Assembly: GCA_036556695.1 (NCBI GenBank)
Contig: DATBIY010000077.1
Coordinates: 1-64,000 of the forward strand
Source of the DNA: DASSCW01 sp036556695
GTDB lineage: Bacteria; Chloroflexota; Limnocylindria; QHBO01
DNA: 64,000 nt
Reading direction: 5' to 3'
The notes below the pieces were generated by a model. The model was not told where the DNA came from, searched no databases, and saw only the letters and a list, made by a program, of their open reading frames with translations. The translations under genes were made by a program, and so were the position numbers. Positions 1 to 8,069 of the stretch are shown here, in pieces; the first letter of the stretch is position 1, and every line of letters begins with the position of its first letter.

Positions 1-1
1 A

Positions 2-463
2 TTCCTGCTCATCGCGATTGCCCAGATCGCTGTCGTGATGGCCGGCTTCACCGCGGTGACATCGGCCCTGACGCCGCCAGGCGGTTCATGGAGCCAGGAC
101 CAGCGCATCCGGCAGCGAGCCATCGTCTCGACGAGCTTCAACGTCGTCTTCGAGAGCCTCCTCCCCGTCATCGCCTTCGCATGGTTCGGGGACGCCCGCA
201 CGGCCCTCATCCTCGCGAGCGCCGTGGTTGCCGTATATGCCGGCTGGGTGGTTCTCGCGCGGGCGCGCCAATTCCTCAAGACCGATGCCTTCCGCACCCG
301 CAGCGGCCAACTCCTGTTCGTGCTCGGGCCCCTGGCCTGGATCCTGTTCGCCGCGAATGCGATCGCCTTCGCATCCGTCGCGGTATACGCCCTGGCGCTC
401 TGCGTTCAGCTGTCGGTGGCGGTCCTGAGCTTCTACTCCGTGGTGGCTGCCGCCTCGAGCTGA
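2..463 (+). CDS. Multi-pass membrane protein, 5' end cut by window edge
   Basis: The frame is already open at base 2, upstream of the first in-frame starts (GTG 35, ATG 38), and it already encodes a hydrophobic segment. The gene therefore very probably begins to the left of the window. The 153 visible residues hold about five membrane segments (visible residues 1-22, 42-61, 67-86, 103-123, 126-149) separated by short basic loops. No catalytic motif is recognised and no function is proposed. The TGA stop is followed by 111 bases before the convergent FAD oxidase gene. If the GTG at 35 were the real start, the first membrane segment would be truncated, which argues against it. Confidence 0.6.
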   Translation, partial: FLLIAIAQIAVVMAGFTAVTSALTPPGGSWSQDQRIRQRAIVSTSFNVVFESLLPVIAFAWFGDARTALILASAVVAVYAGWVVLARARQFLKTDAFRTRSGQLLFVLGPLAWILFAANAIAFASVAVYALALCVQLSVAVLSFYSVVAAASS

Positions 464-574
464 CGTCGCCGTCCACGATGGATTGGGCGGACGTTGCTGA
501 GCCGGATACGGAAGGCAGAGCCGGACTACCGCTACCGCCCATGGATGTACGGAGTCCACGCCCAGTCGAAGGGC

Positions 575-1981
575 CTATCCCGACGTGGCCGGCGCCACGT
601 TCGGGTTCACGTGGAAGACGTTGTCCGGGTCCCACGTCCGCTTGAGGACGGTCAGCCGCGCCAGCTTGGCGTCGCCATACAGCCGGCGCGTCTCCTCCGG
701 CCCCGCGTCGCTGTTGCCGTTGGGGTACGCACCAAGCGTGTGATCGGGCTCGACGACTGCCATGGCGCGACGGCACCAGTCGACGTTCGCTGCATCAGCC
801 GCCGCGTCGGTCCATGAGGCGTCCGCGCTCAGGTCGAAGGCGGCCGCGCGGCCGGCATACGCGGTCGCATCCTCGGGCACGCGGCTGATGGCCCCGCCCA
901 GGGCCGTGATCGAGAATGCCCCATCTCCCGGCTCCTCCAGGAGCCCCACCAGCTCGTCAAGGGCCGCGGGCCGGATGCCGTCCGCGTTGTGGCTCTTGAT
1001 GTACGACCGCGTCCCCCAGGCGAACGCAAGGTCATGCGCCGTCTGCACCTCGAGATATGGCGCGCTGTCGATGGTGGCGGTCAGCGGCGACAGGCCATCG
1101 CGGAGGCCCGCCGTATCGCGCTCGACGTCCTGGGCCGCGCCGCTGTGGTTCCAGGCGAAGTACGCGATCGGCTTGCCGATCATGGCATCGGCAAAGCCGG
1201 CGTCCGGCCCCGCCCGATCAAGCCCGAAGATGCACGACACAGATTCCGGTGCGGTCAACGCGTACTCGTGGAACCGACCCCAGAGCTCGTGGACATCGGC
1301 TGCGGGGAACGTCAGCACACCGCGATGCAGATCCGGCCCGAACGGCAGGAGCCGGAACTCGAAGGCGGTCGCGATCCCGAAGTTCCAGCCGGCGCCACGC
1401 AGGCCCCAGAACAGCTCCGGCTCATCGTGCTCGGTCGCGCGGACGAGCCGACCGTCGGCGGTGACGAGCTCGACGGCAGCCAGGTTGTCGATCGTCAGGC
1501 CGAAGTGCCGCTGCAGGCGGCCCACGCCGCCGCCGAGTGTCAGCCCGGCAACGCCGGTGTGGCCGACCACGCCGACCGGGCAGACCAGGCCGTGGGCCTG
1601 GGCGGCAACGTCCAGCTCACCGAGGAGCGCCCCGCCATTCGCGCGTGCCGTGCGGGCGCGCGGATCGACCTGTACGCCGCGCATCGCCGACATGTCGACC
1701 AGCAGCCCGCCGGGCGCTCCGCCGAAGCCAGCTGCGCTGTGGCCGCCGGAGCGGACGGTGATCTCGAGCCCGCGATCGCGGGCAAACAGGACGGCAGCCG
1801 CGACCTCGGCCGCCGATGCGGGGCGAGCGATGACCGCCGGCCGCCGATCGTGCATGGCGTTCCAGAGGCGGCGCCCATCGTCATAGCCCGCGTCATCCGG
1901 ACTGAGGACCTGCGCGCAGCCTCGCCGCAGCTCGTCGAGATCGCGCGGCGCAAATCGAGCGGTTGCCCGGGTGCTCGGCAT
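575..1981 (-). CDS. FAD-linked oxidoreductase, berberine-bridge type
   Basis: A 468-residue oxidase of the FAD_binding_4/BBE family, which oxidises alcohols, sugars or alkaloid-like substrates with covalently bound FAD. The FAD domain carries RSGGHS (His81), the usual histidyl attachment site, and GVAGLTLGGGVG. The C-terminal BBE signature is present (YPNGNS, then DPDNVFHVNPN). At the position where doubly linked members have the cysteinyl attachment, a Val appears to stand, so I infer a single FAD linkage. The ATG at 1981 was chosen because any longer N-terminus reads through the neighbouring tRNA. The gene lies 27 bases downstream of tRNA-Pro on the same strand and may share its transcript. 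The substrate cannot be told from sequence. Confidence 0.85.
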   Translation of the reverse strand: MPSTRATARFAPRDLDELRRGCAQVLSPDDAGYDDGRRLWNAMHDRRPAVIARPASAAEVAAAVLFARDRGLEITVRSGGHSAAGFGGAPGGLLVDMSAMRGVQVDPRARTARANGGALLGELDVAAQAHGLVCPVGVVGHTGVAGLTLGGGVGRLQRHFGLTIDNLAAVELVTADGRLVRATEHDEPELFWGLRGAGWNFGIATAFEFRLLPFGPDLHRGVLTFPAADVHELWGRFHEYALTAPESVSCIFGLDRAGPDAGFADAMIGKPIAYFAWNHSGAAQDVERDTAGLRDGLSPLTATIDSAPYLEVQTAHDLAFAWGTRSYIKSHNADGIRPAALDELVGLLEEPGDGAFSITALGGAISRVPEDATAYAGRAAAFDLSADASWTDAAADAANVDWCRRAMAVVEPDHTLGAYPNGNSDAGPEETRRLYGDAKLARLTVLKRTWDPDNVFHVNPNVAPATSG

Positions 1982-2008
1982 GGCAGCAGAACGAGAGGGA
2001 ATTTGGAC

Positions 2009-2085
<77 letters not shown>

Positions 2086-2100
2086 ACCGAGGGAGGCCCG

Positions 2101-2106
2101 AGTCTA
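2101..2106 (-). promoter_or_regulatory. -10 box of tRNA-Pro(CGG)
   Basis: TAGACT on the minus strand, 15 bases before the tRNA 5' end, which suits a short 5' leader. No good -35 is seen. The same hexamer precedes serA (9679), a GT4 gene (40127) and the gamma-synthase gene (48917). Confidence 0.5.
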
Positions 2107-2166
2107 CCAGCCGATCCGCCGGCGGGCCACCCGGCGCCGCCGGGCGGCAGGACGCACCGGCTCACC

Positions 2167-2172
2167 TACACT
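2167..2172 (+). promoter_or_regulatory. -10 box, leaderless mannosyltransferase gene
   Basis: TACACT followed by exactly seven bases and then ATG 2180. A transcript would start at or within a base or two of the A of the start codon. No Shine-Dalgarno sequence is present. Confidence 0.5.
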
Positions 2173-2179
2173 GCCGCCG

Positions 2180-3340
2180 ATGCCGCGGCTGGACTCGAAC
2201 GAACGCCTGATCATCGGCCTCACGCTGGGCATCAAGCTCGGCGTGCTGGTCCTGGGCGTCCTGGCCTGGCAGCTGGTGCACGGTACCCCTGTCGACTTTC
2301 CGGGCCTCGGCCTCTGGGACCGATGGGATGCGCCGCACTACACCGATCTCATGGTCTACGGCTACCGCGCCGATGACCCCGGCAACCTGACCAACCCGTA
2401 CGGCTACCAGCAGGTGTACCCCGGGGACCTGGGGCTGTACATCGTCTTCTACCCCCTCTTCCCGTGGCTGGGTGGTGCCCTGAATGCCGTGATGCACGCG
2501 CCGGTCCTCAGCGCGTTCATCGTCGCGGGTGTCGCCTCCGTGGTGCTCGGCCCGCTCTTCTACCGGCTGGTGAAGCACGACGAGTCGCCCGCTGTGGCGC
2601 TGCGCGCGACGTGGTTCCTGCTGATCTTCCCGACCGCCTATTTCCTGCACATCGGCTACACCGAGGCGCTCTTCCTGGGCCTCGTGGTCGGCTCGTTCCT
2701 GGCCGCCCGGACGGACCGCTGGTGGCTGGCCGGGCTGGTGGGCGGGCTGGCGGCGCTGACGCGCATCAACGGGCTGGTGCTGCTGCTGGCGCTCCCCGTG
2801 GAGGCGCTCACGCAGTGGTACATGACGCCGCCGGAGGCACGCCGCTTCCGTCCGGAATGGCTGGCCGTAGGGCTGGTGGCGGTTGGCTTCGGGGTCTACC
2901 TGGCGCTGAACTGGGCGCTGTACGGCACGCCGTTCCAGTTCCTGATCGTGCAGCACGACCACTGGTTCAAGTCGCTGGCCTCGCCGCTGGACGCCATCAA
3001 CGGCGCCATCGGCTGGTTCAGCTCGCCGAACCCGGATGACCGCCTGATGTACGGCTTCATGGAGCTGCTGTTCGTGGGAATCGGCGCGGTGGGAACGGTG
3101 GTGGCGGCGTTCCGCTTCCGGCCATCCTGGTTCGCCTGGATGCTCGGCAACCTGGTCCTCTTCGTGTCGACCTCGTTCCTGCTGTCGACGCCGCGCTACG
3201 CGCTGACCCTGTTCCCACTGTTTGTGACGCTGGCGCTGCCGACGCGCCGGGTGTGGGCCCTGGCCGGCGTGTCGGCCATCTCGCTCGCCGGCTTCATCTA
3301 CTTCGCGTCACGCTTCGCCACGGGCGCCTGGGCCTTCTGA
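2180..3340 (+). CDS. PIG-V-like polyprenol-dependent mannosyltransferase
   Basis: A 386-residue integral membrane GT-C glycosyltransferase resembling the PIG-V/COG5542 family, whose members transfer mannose from a polyprenyl-phosphate donor. Family features seen are an N-terminal membrane helix followed by an extracytoplasmic loop with WDRWDAPHYTDL (acidic residues expected at the active site), FYPLFPWL, and FPTAYFLHIGYTEALFLGL. About nine hydrophobic segments follow. The ATG at 2180 is supported by the TACACT box seven bases upstream; the frame is open far upstream only because of G+C bias. The polyprenol-phosphate mannose synthase-like gene at 60456 could supply the donor. The acceptor is unknown. 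Confidence 0.8.
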   Translation: MPRLDSNERLIIGLTLGIKLGVLVLGVLAWQLVHGTPVDFPGLGLWDRWDAPHYTDLMVYGYRADDPGNLTNPYGYQQVYPGDLGLYIVFYPLFPWLGGALNAVMHAPVLSAFIVAGVASVVLGPLFYRLVKHDESPAVALRATWFLLIFPTAYFLHIGYTEALFLGLVVGSFLAARTDRWWLAGLVGGLAALTRINGLVLLLALPVEALTQWYMTPPEARRFRPEWLAVGLVAVGFGVYLALNWALYGTPFQFLIVQHDHWFKSLASPLDAINGAIGWFSSPNPDDRLMYGFMELLFVGIGAVGTVVAAFRFRPSWFAWMLGNLVLFVSTSFLLSTPRYALTLFPLFVTLALPTRRVWALAGVSAISLAGFIYFASRFATGAWAF

Positions 3341-3352
3341 GCTCCGGCGCTG

Positions 3353-3395
3353 CCATGCCCGATGGGGTGGCGCTGCCGAACTGTGGCGGGCATGG
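3353..3395 (+). terminator. Hairpin after the PIG-V-like gene
   Basis: A perfect 8-bp inverted repeat, CCATGCCC (3353-3360) and GGGCATGG (3388-3395), with a 27-nt loop that has little further pairing. It begins 13 bases after the stop codon. There is no U-run, so it is at best a weak or factor-assisted terminator. Confidence 0.3.
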
Positions 3396-3399
3396 AAAT

Positions 3400-3462
3400 G
3401 TCCCGAAGGAACCGCGGCGACCGTTGATGTGATCTCCAGTCGGCCAGCTGCCCCTTCGGGAC
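3400..3462. repeat. 10-bp inverted repeat in convergent spacer
   Basis: GTCCCGAAGG (3400-3409) and CCTTCGGGAC (3453-3462) are perfect complements separated by 43 bases. They lie in the 224-bp spacer (3341-3564) between two converging genes. The role is unknown; the repeat could form an RNA hairpin on either strand. Confidence 0.4.
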
Positions 3463-3502
3463 GAGAGAAGCATGGCAGGGGTGGTGCGTCCTGGCAAGTG
3501 GC

Positions 3503-3553
3503 TTGTCCACGTCTTCGGTGGAGAATCCAGGACTTATCCACACCGTATCCACC
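3503..3553 (+). other. DnaA-box-like cluster
   Basis: TTATCCACA at 3534-3542 matches the DnaA-box consensus exactly. Weaker relatives lie at 3503-3511 (TTGTCCACG) and 3545-3553 (GTATCCACC) in the same orientation. The spacer is non-coding. No origin-associated genes (dnaA, dnaN, rpmH) are near, so it could be a titration or regulatory site, or chance. Confidence 0.3.
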
Positions 3554-3560
3554 GTGTGGA
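3537..3560 (-). terminator. Hairpin after FAD monooxygenase gene
   Basis: TCCACAC (3537-3543) pairs with GTGTGGA (3554-3560) across a 10-nt loop. It starts four bases beyond the monooxygenase stop codon (3565). No clear U-tract follows. The left arm overlaps the DnaA-box match, so either reading may explain the sequence. Confidence 0.35.
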
Positions 3561-3564
3561 GTTC

Positions 3565-5262
3565 TCAGCCGGCGCGGCGCGCCCGCTGCCGAAGGAAGCC
3601 CCGCGCGCGTTCCCGCCGCTCGGCCGAGGGCGCGGGCAGGTCGGCGCGCCGCTCCCCGATGGCCATGGCCTGGAGCGCGGGCAAGCCGTCGACCGCGTCC
3701 CGCGTCGCCAGCGCCACGCTGCCGGCAAGATGGCCGTCCGGGCGGATCAGCCAGGCCCGCGAACCCGCCGCCCCGTAGATCCGCGTGAGGTCGCCGGCGG
3801 CATCGCGCAGGACGGTGACACCCTTGAGGGGCGTGCCGGGCCCGAGCGCCGCGATGCGCGTCGGGGCCGGCCAGCTCAGGCCGACGGCGCGAATGGCCAT
3901 GGCGGCAGCGAGGTCGGGCACGGTGCGGCAGATCAGCAGCACCACGAACGCCTCGCCCAGCAGGTCGCGCAGTCGGGCGACCGGCGACCCGTCAAATGCA
4001 CTGCAGCTGGCGTCGGGCGCCACGTCCCCATGCAGCGGAAGCCGTTCGTCGCCGTGCGCCGCGGCGATGACCGGCGAGGCGGCATAGCTGAACGGTTGCG
4101 ACAGCTTCCCCGAATTCACGCGGCGGCGCAGGAAGCCGAAGCGCACGCTCCCCCGCAGGATCGCGTTGCGCGCCAGCCGTCGGAGCGGGCCGTGCGGGAC
4201 CATGAACCGCATGCTGGCGTCGGTGATGGCCAGGTTGTCTTGCGCCGCCGCGCGCCGCTCGACCGCGTAGGAATCGAGCAACGACTCGGGCGCGGCCCCG
4301 TCCAGCACGAAGGCCAGCTTCCAGGCCAGGTTCTCGGCGTCGGCCGCGCCCGAGTTCAGCCCTCGAGCACCGAACGGCGACATCAGGTGGGCCGCATCTC
4401 CGGCCAGCAGCACCCGGCCAACGCGGAAGCGCGGCGCGACGCGCTGGTGGAAGCGGTAGGCGGTGGCCCAGGCCAGCTCGTAGTCGGCCGTCTCCCCCAC
4501 GACCTGCCGGATGCGCCGATCGAGCGCGCCCGAGGCGCGCTCCGCCTCGACATCGGTCCCGGACGGAACCTGCCAGTCGATGCGCCAGGTGTCGTCCGGC
4601 TGGGGATGGACCAGGACCTGGCGGCCGGGATTCCACGGGGGGTCGAAGTGGAAATGGCGCTCGTTCGGGAACGGCAGCCGGGCGCGGATGTCGCAGATCA
4701 GGAAGAGGTCCTCGTGGCTGTGTCCCGGAAATCCCATGCCGAGCAGGTGGCGTACCGCCGAGTGGGCGCCATCGGCCCCGACCGCATAGGCCACCCGCAG
4801 GGTCCGCGCACCGTCCGGCGTGTCACAGCTGAGCGTGACGGCGTCGTGGTCCTGGCGGAGGTCCGTGAGCCGATGGCTCCACCGCACCTCGACGTTCGGC
4901 AGCTCGCGAAGGCGGGTGAGCAGCATGTTTTCGACCTCGGTCTGGTTGATGTTCACGAAGCCGGGGAAGTGCTCGTCGCCGGCGCCTGGCAGCTGGATGC
5001 TGAACAGCTCGCGGCCGCGGAAGAAGGTGCGCCCGGTCTGCCACTGCACGCCGCGCTCGGCCACCTTCTGGCCGATGCCCAGGCGTGCCCAGATCTCGAG
5101 CGTCTCGCGCTGCATGCACAGCGCCTTGGAGCCCTCGCCGGTGTGGCGCGGGTGCTGCTCCAGCAGGAGCACGCTGACGCCCCGTTGCGCCAGCCGCCCG
5201 GCCAGCGTCATGCCGATCGGGCCGGCCCCCACCACCGCGACCTGGGCATCCAGCGCAGGCAT
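3565..5262 (-). CDS. FAD-dependent aromatic-type monooxygenase
   Basis: A 565-residue class A flavoprotein hydroxylase of the PheA/TfdB/MhpA group, which inserts one oxygen atom into an (often phenolic) substrate using NAD(P)H and O2. Seen directly: the dinucleotide motif GAGPIG at 12-17, the DG motif VGADGAHSAVR at 161-171, and the GD motif LLAGDAAHLMSPFGARGLN near 285-303. A C-terminal domain of about 170 residues looks like the thioredoxin-like tail of this family. The MBL-fold gene lies 16 bases upstream on the same strand, but a TATCAT box seven bases before ATG 5262 gives this gene its own likely leaderless promoter. The substrate is not deducible. Confidence 0.85.
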   Translation of the reverse strand: MPALDAQVAVVGAGPIGMTLAGRLAQRGVSVLLLEQHPRHTGEGSKALCMQRETLEIWARLGIGQKVAERGVQWQTGRTFFRGRELFSIQLPGAGDEHFPGFVNINQTEVENMLLTRLRELPNVEVRWSHRLTDLRQDHDAVTLSCDTPDGARTLRVAYAVGADGAHSAVRHLLGMGFPGHSHEDLFLICDIRARLPFPNERHFHFDPPWNPGRQVLVHPQPDDTWRIDWQVPSGTDVEAERASGALDRRIRQVVGETADYELAWATAYRFHQRVAPRFRVGRVLLAGDAAHLMSPFGARGLNSGAADAENLAWKLAFVLDGAAPESLLDSYAVERRAAAQDNLAITDASMRFMVPHGPLRRLARNAILRGSVRFGFLRRRVNSGKLSQPFSYAASPVIAAAHGDERLPLHGDVAPDASCSAFDGSPVARLRDLLGEAFVVLLICRTVPDLAAAMAIRAVGLSWPAPTRIAALGPGTPLKGVTVLRDAAGDLTRIYGAAGSRAWLIRPDGHLAGSVALATRDAVDGLPALQAMAIGERRADLPAPSAERRERARGFLRQRARRAG

Positions 5263-5269
5263 GGAGCCG

Positions 5270-5275
5270 ATGATA
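5270..5275 (-). promoter_or_regulatory. -10 box, leaderless monooxygenase gene
   Basis: TATCAT with a 7-base gap to ATG 5262. It is squeezed into the 16-bp gap after the MBL-fold gene, so the two genes can be transcribed separately despite looking like an operon. Confidence 0.5.
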
Positions 5276-5278
5276 GGT

Positions 5279-6232
5279 CTAGGCCGTCAGGTCGTCCCAG
5301 ACGGCGCGGTCGCGCTCCACGGTCCAGATCCGCGGATGGTCGATGCCATCCAGCTCGTCCCAGGCGCGCTGAACGTTGAACGGCATGGTGTGCTCGAAGA
5401 TCGGGAAGCTGCCGTAGCGCGGCGCCAGGGCAGCGTGGGTGGTGCGGTAGGCGTCGCGTGGCGTGCCGCCGGCCTCCTTCACCTGGCGCGTGCCGTCCAG
5501 CACCGCCGACAGGAAGGCGCGGGTGTCGCTGATCGCCTGGTGCACGGCTGCTCCCCGGACGACCGGGCCGCGGCCGCCGACCAACTGCTCGGCGCCGAGC
5601 GCCGCCACGTTGTCCAGCGTGCTGCTGCGCCAGTCGCCGATGTGCGCGTCGCCCATGTACGGCGCGGCCTGGGCCTCCACCAGGTCACCGGCGAAGCAGA
5701 TGCGCTCCTCCGCCAGCCAGACCACCAGGTCGCCGGATGTGTGGCCGCGCCCCAGGTAGCGCAGCTCGACGCGGCGGTTGCCCAGGTCGATCTCCATGCT
5801 GTCGTCGAAGGTGTGCGTGGGCCGGGTCAGGCCGGGGATCGTCTCGGCGCCGGTGAAGAGGCGCGGCATGCGGCCGTGCTCGCTGGCCCAGTCCTGCTCG
5901 CCGCGCTCCTCGATCAGCTCAGCGGTGGCTTGCGTGGTGATGATTCGTCTTGCCGTGAACGCGCTGGCCCCCAGCACCCGCACCGCGTGGTAGTGGGTCA
6001 GCACCAGGTCGCCGAACGGCAGCTCGCTGATGGTGCGCACCACGTCGATCCAGCGCTGCGCCATGAGGGGCGTGGCGCGGGCCTCGATCGCCAGGATGGT
6101 ATCCGTCCCGATGACGCAGCCGACGTTCGGATCGCCCTGCGCGGTGTAGGCGTAGACGCCGGTGGCCAGCTCCTCGATGGTGGCCTGCTTCTCCTCGAGG
6201 TCGGTGGACGAGGCGAAGGGCTTGCGGGTCAC
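5279..6232 (-). CDS. Metallo-beta-lactamase-fold protein lacking Zn2 site
   Basis: A 317-residue protein with the MBL fold. The usual THxHxDHxxG signature reads THYHAVRVLG (79-88), so the Asp and third His are Val84 and Arg85. The last metal ligand (normally His in a GHG turn) is Arg221 in GGRGP. His80, His82, His164 (GRGHTSGD) and the bridging Asp183 (FAGD) remain. By family numbering, the first metal site is intact and all second-site-specific ligands are gone. It may bind one metal or have another chemistry; standard dinuclear hydrolase activity is doubtful. The start is GTG 6232, six bases after a TATCAT box. The neighbouring monooxygenase suggests a shared catabolic role, but this is inference. 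Confidence 0.8.
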   Translation of the reverse strand: MTRKPFASSTDLEEKQATIEELATGVYAYTAQGDPNVGCVIGTDTILAIEARATPLMAQRWIDVVRTISELPFGDLVLTHYHAVRVLGASAFTARRIITTQATAELIEERGEQDWASEHGRMPRLFTGAETIPGLTRPTHTFDDSMEIDLGNRRVELRYLGRGHTSGDLVVWLAEERICFAGDLVEAQAAPYMGDAHIGDWRSSTLDNVAALGAEQLVGGRGPVVRGAAVHQAISDTRAFLSAVLDGTRQVKEAGGTPRDAYRTTHAALAPRYGSFPIFEHTMPFNVQRAWDELDGIDHPRIWTVERDRAVWDDLTA

Positions 6233-6238
6233 CCGCCG

Positions 6239-6244
6239 ATGATA
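6239..6244 (-). promoter_or_regulatory. -10 box, leaderless MBL-fold gene
   Basis: TATCAT followed by six bases and then the GTG start at 6232. It supports that start over later ones. Confidence 0.45.
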
Positions 6245-6251
6245 GGCGCGC

Positions 6252-7997
6252 TCACCACCGCGCGCCGATGGGTGTGTCGCTGGGTCCGGCGGTGTACTGG
6301 TACGACGCGGGGCGGATGCGCAGGAAGTCAGCGGTCCCCGGCGTCATGGACCGGTAGCCTGCGCCGCGGGTGTTGACGTGACTCTTGCCCGGCCGGCCGC
6401 TGATGTGGCCGTCAGCATTGGCGCTGATGCCCACGTAGAACAGCGATGCGCGGTGGCCGGGCAGCAGGCGCACGCCGAAGTCGCCGTTGTTGGTGACCAG
6501 CGTGCGCTCGATGCTCGCGCCGGCGCGTCGCGTCGAGCAGCCGCAGCCGACTTTGATGCCGTCCGTGTGGTTGTCGAAGACGGTCTCCAGCACGAAGCGC
6601 TTGTTGGTCGATCCCTCGGCCACGAAGATGCCGACCCCGTTGTCCCAGTACAGGTTCTTCGTGGACAGCGCAGAGCCGCTGCCGGCCGACGACGAGAAGC
6701 TACCGTCGTGGAAGTCGATGCCGAAGCGGGTGTTGCCCCACACCAGGTTGCCGATGATGCGGGTGTTGCGGATCGCCAGCCCGTGGGAGTTGCGCTGGGT
6801 CACATGGATGCCGATGCCGTTGCGCGAGATGCGGTTGTCGCGCAGCGTGGTGCTGCCCGCTCCATCGGCGATCGTCACGCCGCTGGCGTTCTCGTACTTG
6901 TGGTCGGGTCGCACGAAACGGTTGGCCCAGATCTCGTTGTCGCACACCAGCGTGCCGCTCGTCTTGCGCGGGTCCGAGGCGCCATCGGTCGCGCCCTGGA
7001 CCTTGATGCCCTGCATCCCGTTGGCCGAGATGAGGTTGTCGCAGACGACGGTGTCCTGCGAGCCGGCGTCGACCTTGATGGCCTGCATGGTGTTGTACTT
7101 GCCGACGTTCCGCAGGAAGCTGTTGCCGGTGGCCGGGTCGAAGCCGCTGCTGGTGGCGCGGCCACTGCTGTGCAATCCGAGGTGGCTGTTGGCGAACACC
7201 TCGTTGTCCACCGCCGCCGAATGGTCGGTGCCGCCAACGAAGGCGACCGCCATGGCGAAGTGGCGCAGCCGGAAGCCACGCACCTCGATCCAAGATCCGC
7301 CGTGCCGGCCGTCGATCAGGAAGCCGTTCTCGGTCGGGACGTCCACCTGCACGTCGCGCAGGTCCGCGCCCTTGGCTGCGGCCACGTAGAGCCGTCGCGC
7401 GCCGCCGTCGTACCAATAGCCGCCGCCGCCAGGGTGCGCCTTCAGATGTGCCAGGCTGGGCCTCTGCCACAGCGACGTCGTCACGTTCTGGAACACGGCC
7501 GCCGTCCACGCTCCGTTGCGCGTGTCGAAGCCGGCCGGCGCGGAGCTCCACGGCGTCGAGTACACGCCCGGAGTCGAGGTGGCGGTCCAGTGGTTGCCGG
7601 CGCTCGGCGCGACCCTGCCGCCGGAGACAATGGGCTTCACGTAGTCGCTGGTTCCCGCCTCCCAGCCTTCAGCCTGGAAGACCAGTGGCGCCCCGCTGGC
7701 GCCGCCGCGGTCGAAGCCGCCGGGGATCGGCCGCTCGCGGTAGACATAGTCGTCGTAACCGCGGATGACCACCGTCCAGCCCGCCGCCTTGCCGGCGCCG
7801 CGCGGCACCTTGCGCGCAGCCACGTTGATCGACCGGACGGCCTCGCCCCATGAGGTGCCGTCGTTGGCGTCACTGCCGTTCTTGCCGTCGACGTACAGGG
7901 TGTGCGACACCGCGGCGCTGGCCGGAGCCGCCGCGCCAAGACCGGTGCCGAGGATCGCCAGGCCGATGGCGAGGCTGAGAAGGGCTCGGAATCTCAT
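6252..7997 (-). CDS. Secreted right-handed beta-helix protein
   Basis: A 581-residue exported protein. A signal peptide (residues 1-28: basic start, hydrophobic core, APASA-A cleavage site) is followed by LYVDGKNGSDANDGTSW, the typical opening of DUF1565/pectate-lyase-like parallel beta-helix proteins. Residues of about 230-560 are full of short repeats with regularly spaced Asn and Val/Ile (for example DNLISANGMQGIKV and DNRISRNGIGIHV), as in PbH1 repeats. Such proteins bind or cleave polysaccharides or serve as surface scaffolds. No lyase catalytic set could be assigned. A GAGACT hexamer 13 bases upstream of the ATG is a weak promoter candidate. The gene follows serA on the same strand after 72 bases. 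Confidence 0.8.
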   Translation of the reverse strand: MRFRALLSLAIGLAILGTGLGAAAPASAAVSHTLYVDGKNGSDANDGTSWGEAVRSINVAARKVPRGAGKAAGWTVVIRGYDDYVYRERPIPGGFDRGGASGAPLVFQAEGWEAGTSDYVKPIVSGGRVAPSAGNHWTATSTPGVYSTPWSSAPAGFDTRNGAWTAAVFQNVTTSLWQRPSLAHLKAHPGGGGYWYDGGARRLYVAAAKGADLRDVQVDVPTENGFLIDGRHGGSWIEVRGFRLRHFAMAVAFVGGTDHSAAVDNEVFANSHLGLHSSGRATSSGFDPATGNSFLRNVGKYNTMQAIKVDAGSQDTVVCDNLISANGMQGIKVQGATDGASDPRKTSGTLVCDNEIWANRFVRPDHKYENASGVTIADGAGSTTLRDNRISRNGIGIHVTQRNSHGLAIRNTRIIGNLVWGNTRFGIDFHDGSFSSSAGSGSALSTKNLYWDNGVGIFVAEGSTNKRFVLETVFDNHTDGIKVGCGCSTRRAGASIERTLVTNNGDFGVRLLPGHRASLFYVGISANADGHISGRPGKSHVNTRGAGYRSMTPGTADFLRIRPASYQYTAGPSDTPIGARW

Positions 7998-8069
7998 GGT
8001 TTCGCGGCCGAGTCTCCCACGCTCGGGACTGCGGGTCAGTGGTACGTTCGGCGGCGGCCGGCGGCCGGA

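Noticed and set aside
3503..3553. Chromosomal replication origin
   Set aside because: One exact and two weak DnaA boxes are too few, no A+T-rich unwinding element is seen, and none of the usual origin genes is nearby.
3472..5379. Long plus-strand open frame of 635 codons
   Set aside because: It is antisense to the FAD monooxygenase, which has all motifs of a real family. The plus-strand translation is Arg/Gly/Pro-rich shadow sequence typical of high G+C DNA.
4820..7853. Plus-strand frames of 518 and 491 codons
   Set aside because: They are shadows of the MBL-fold and beta-helix genes on the minus strand; no family features or start signals.
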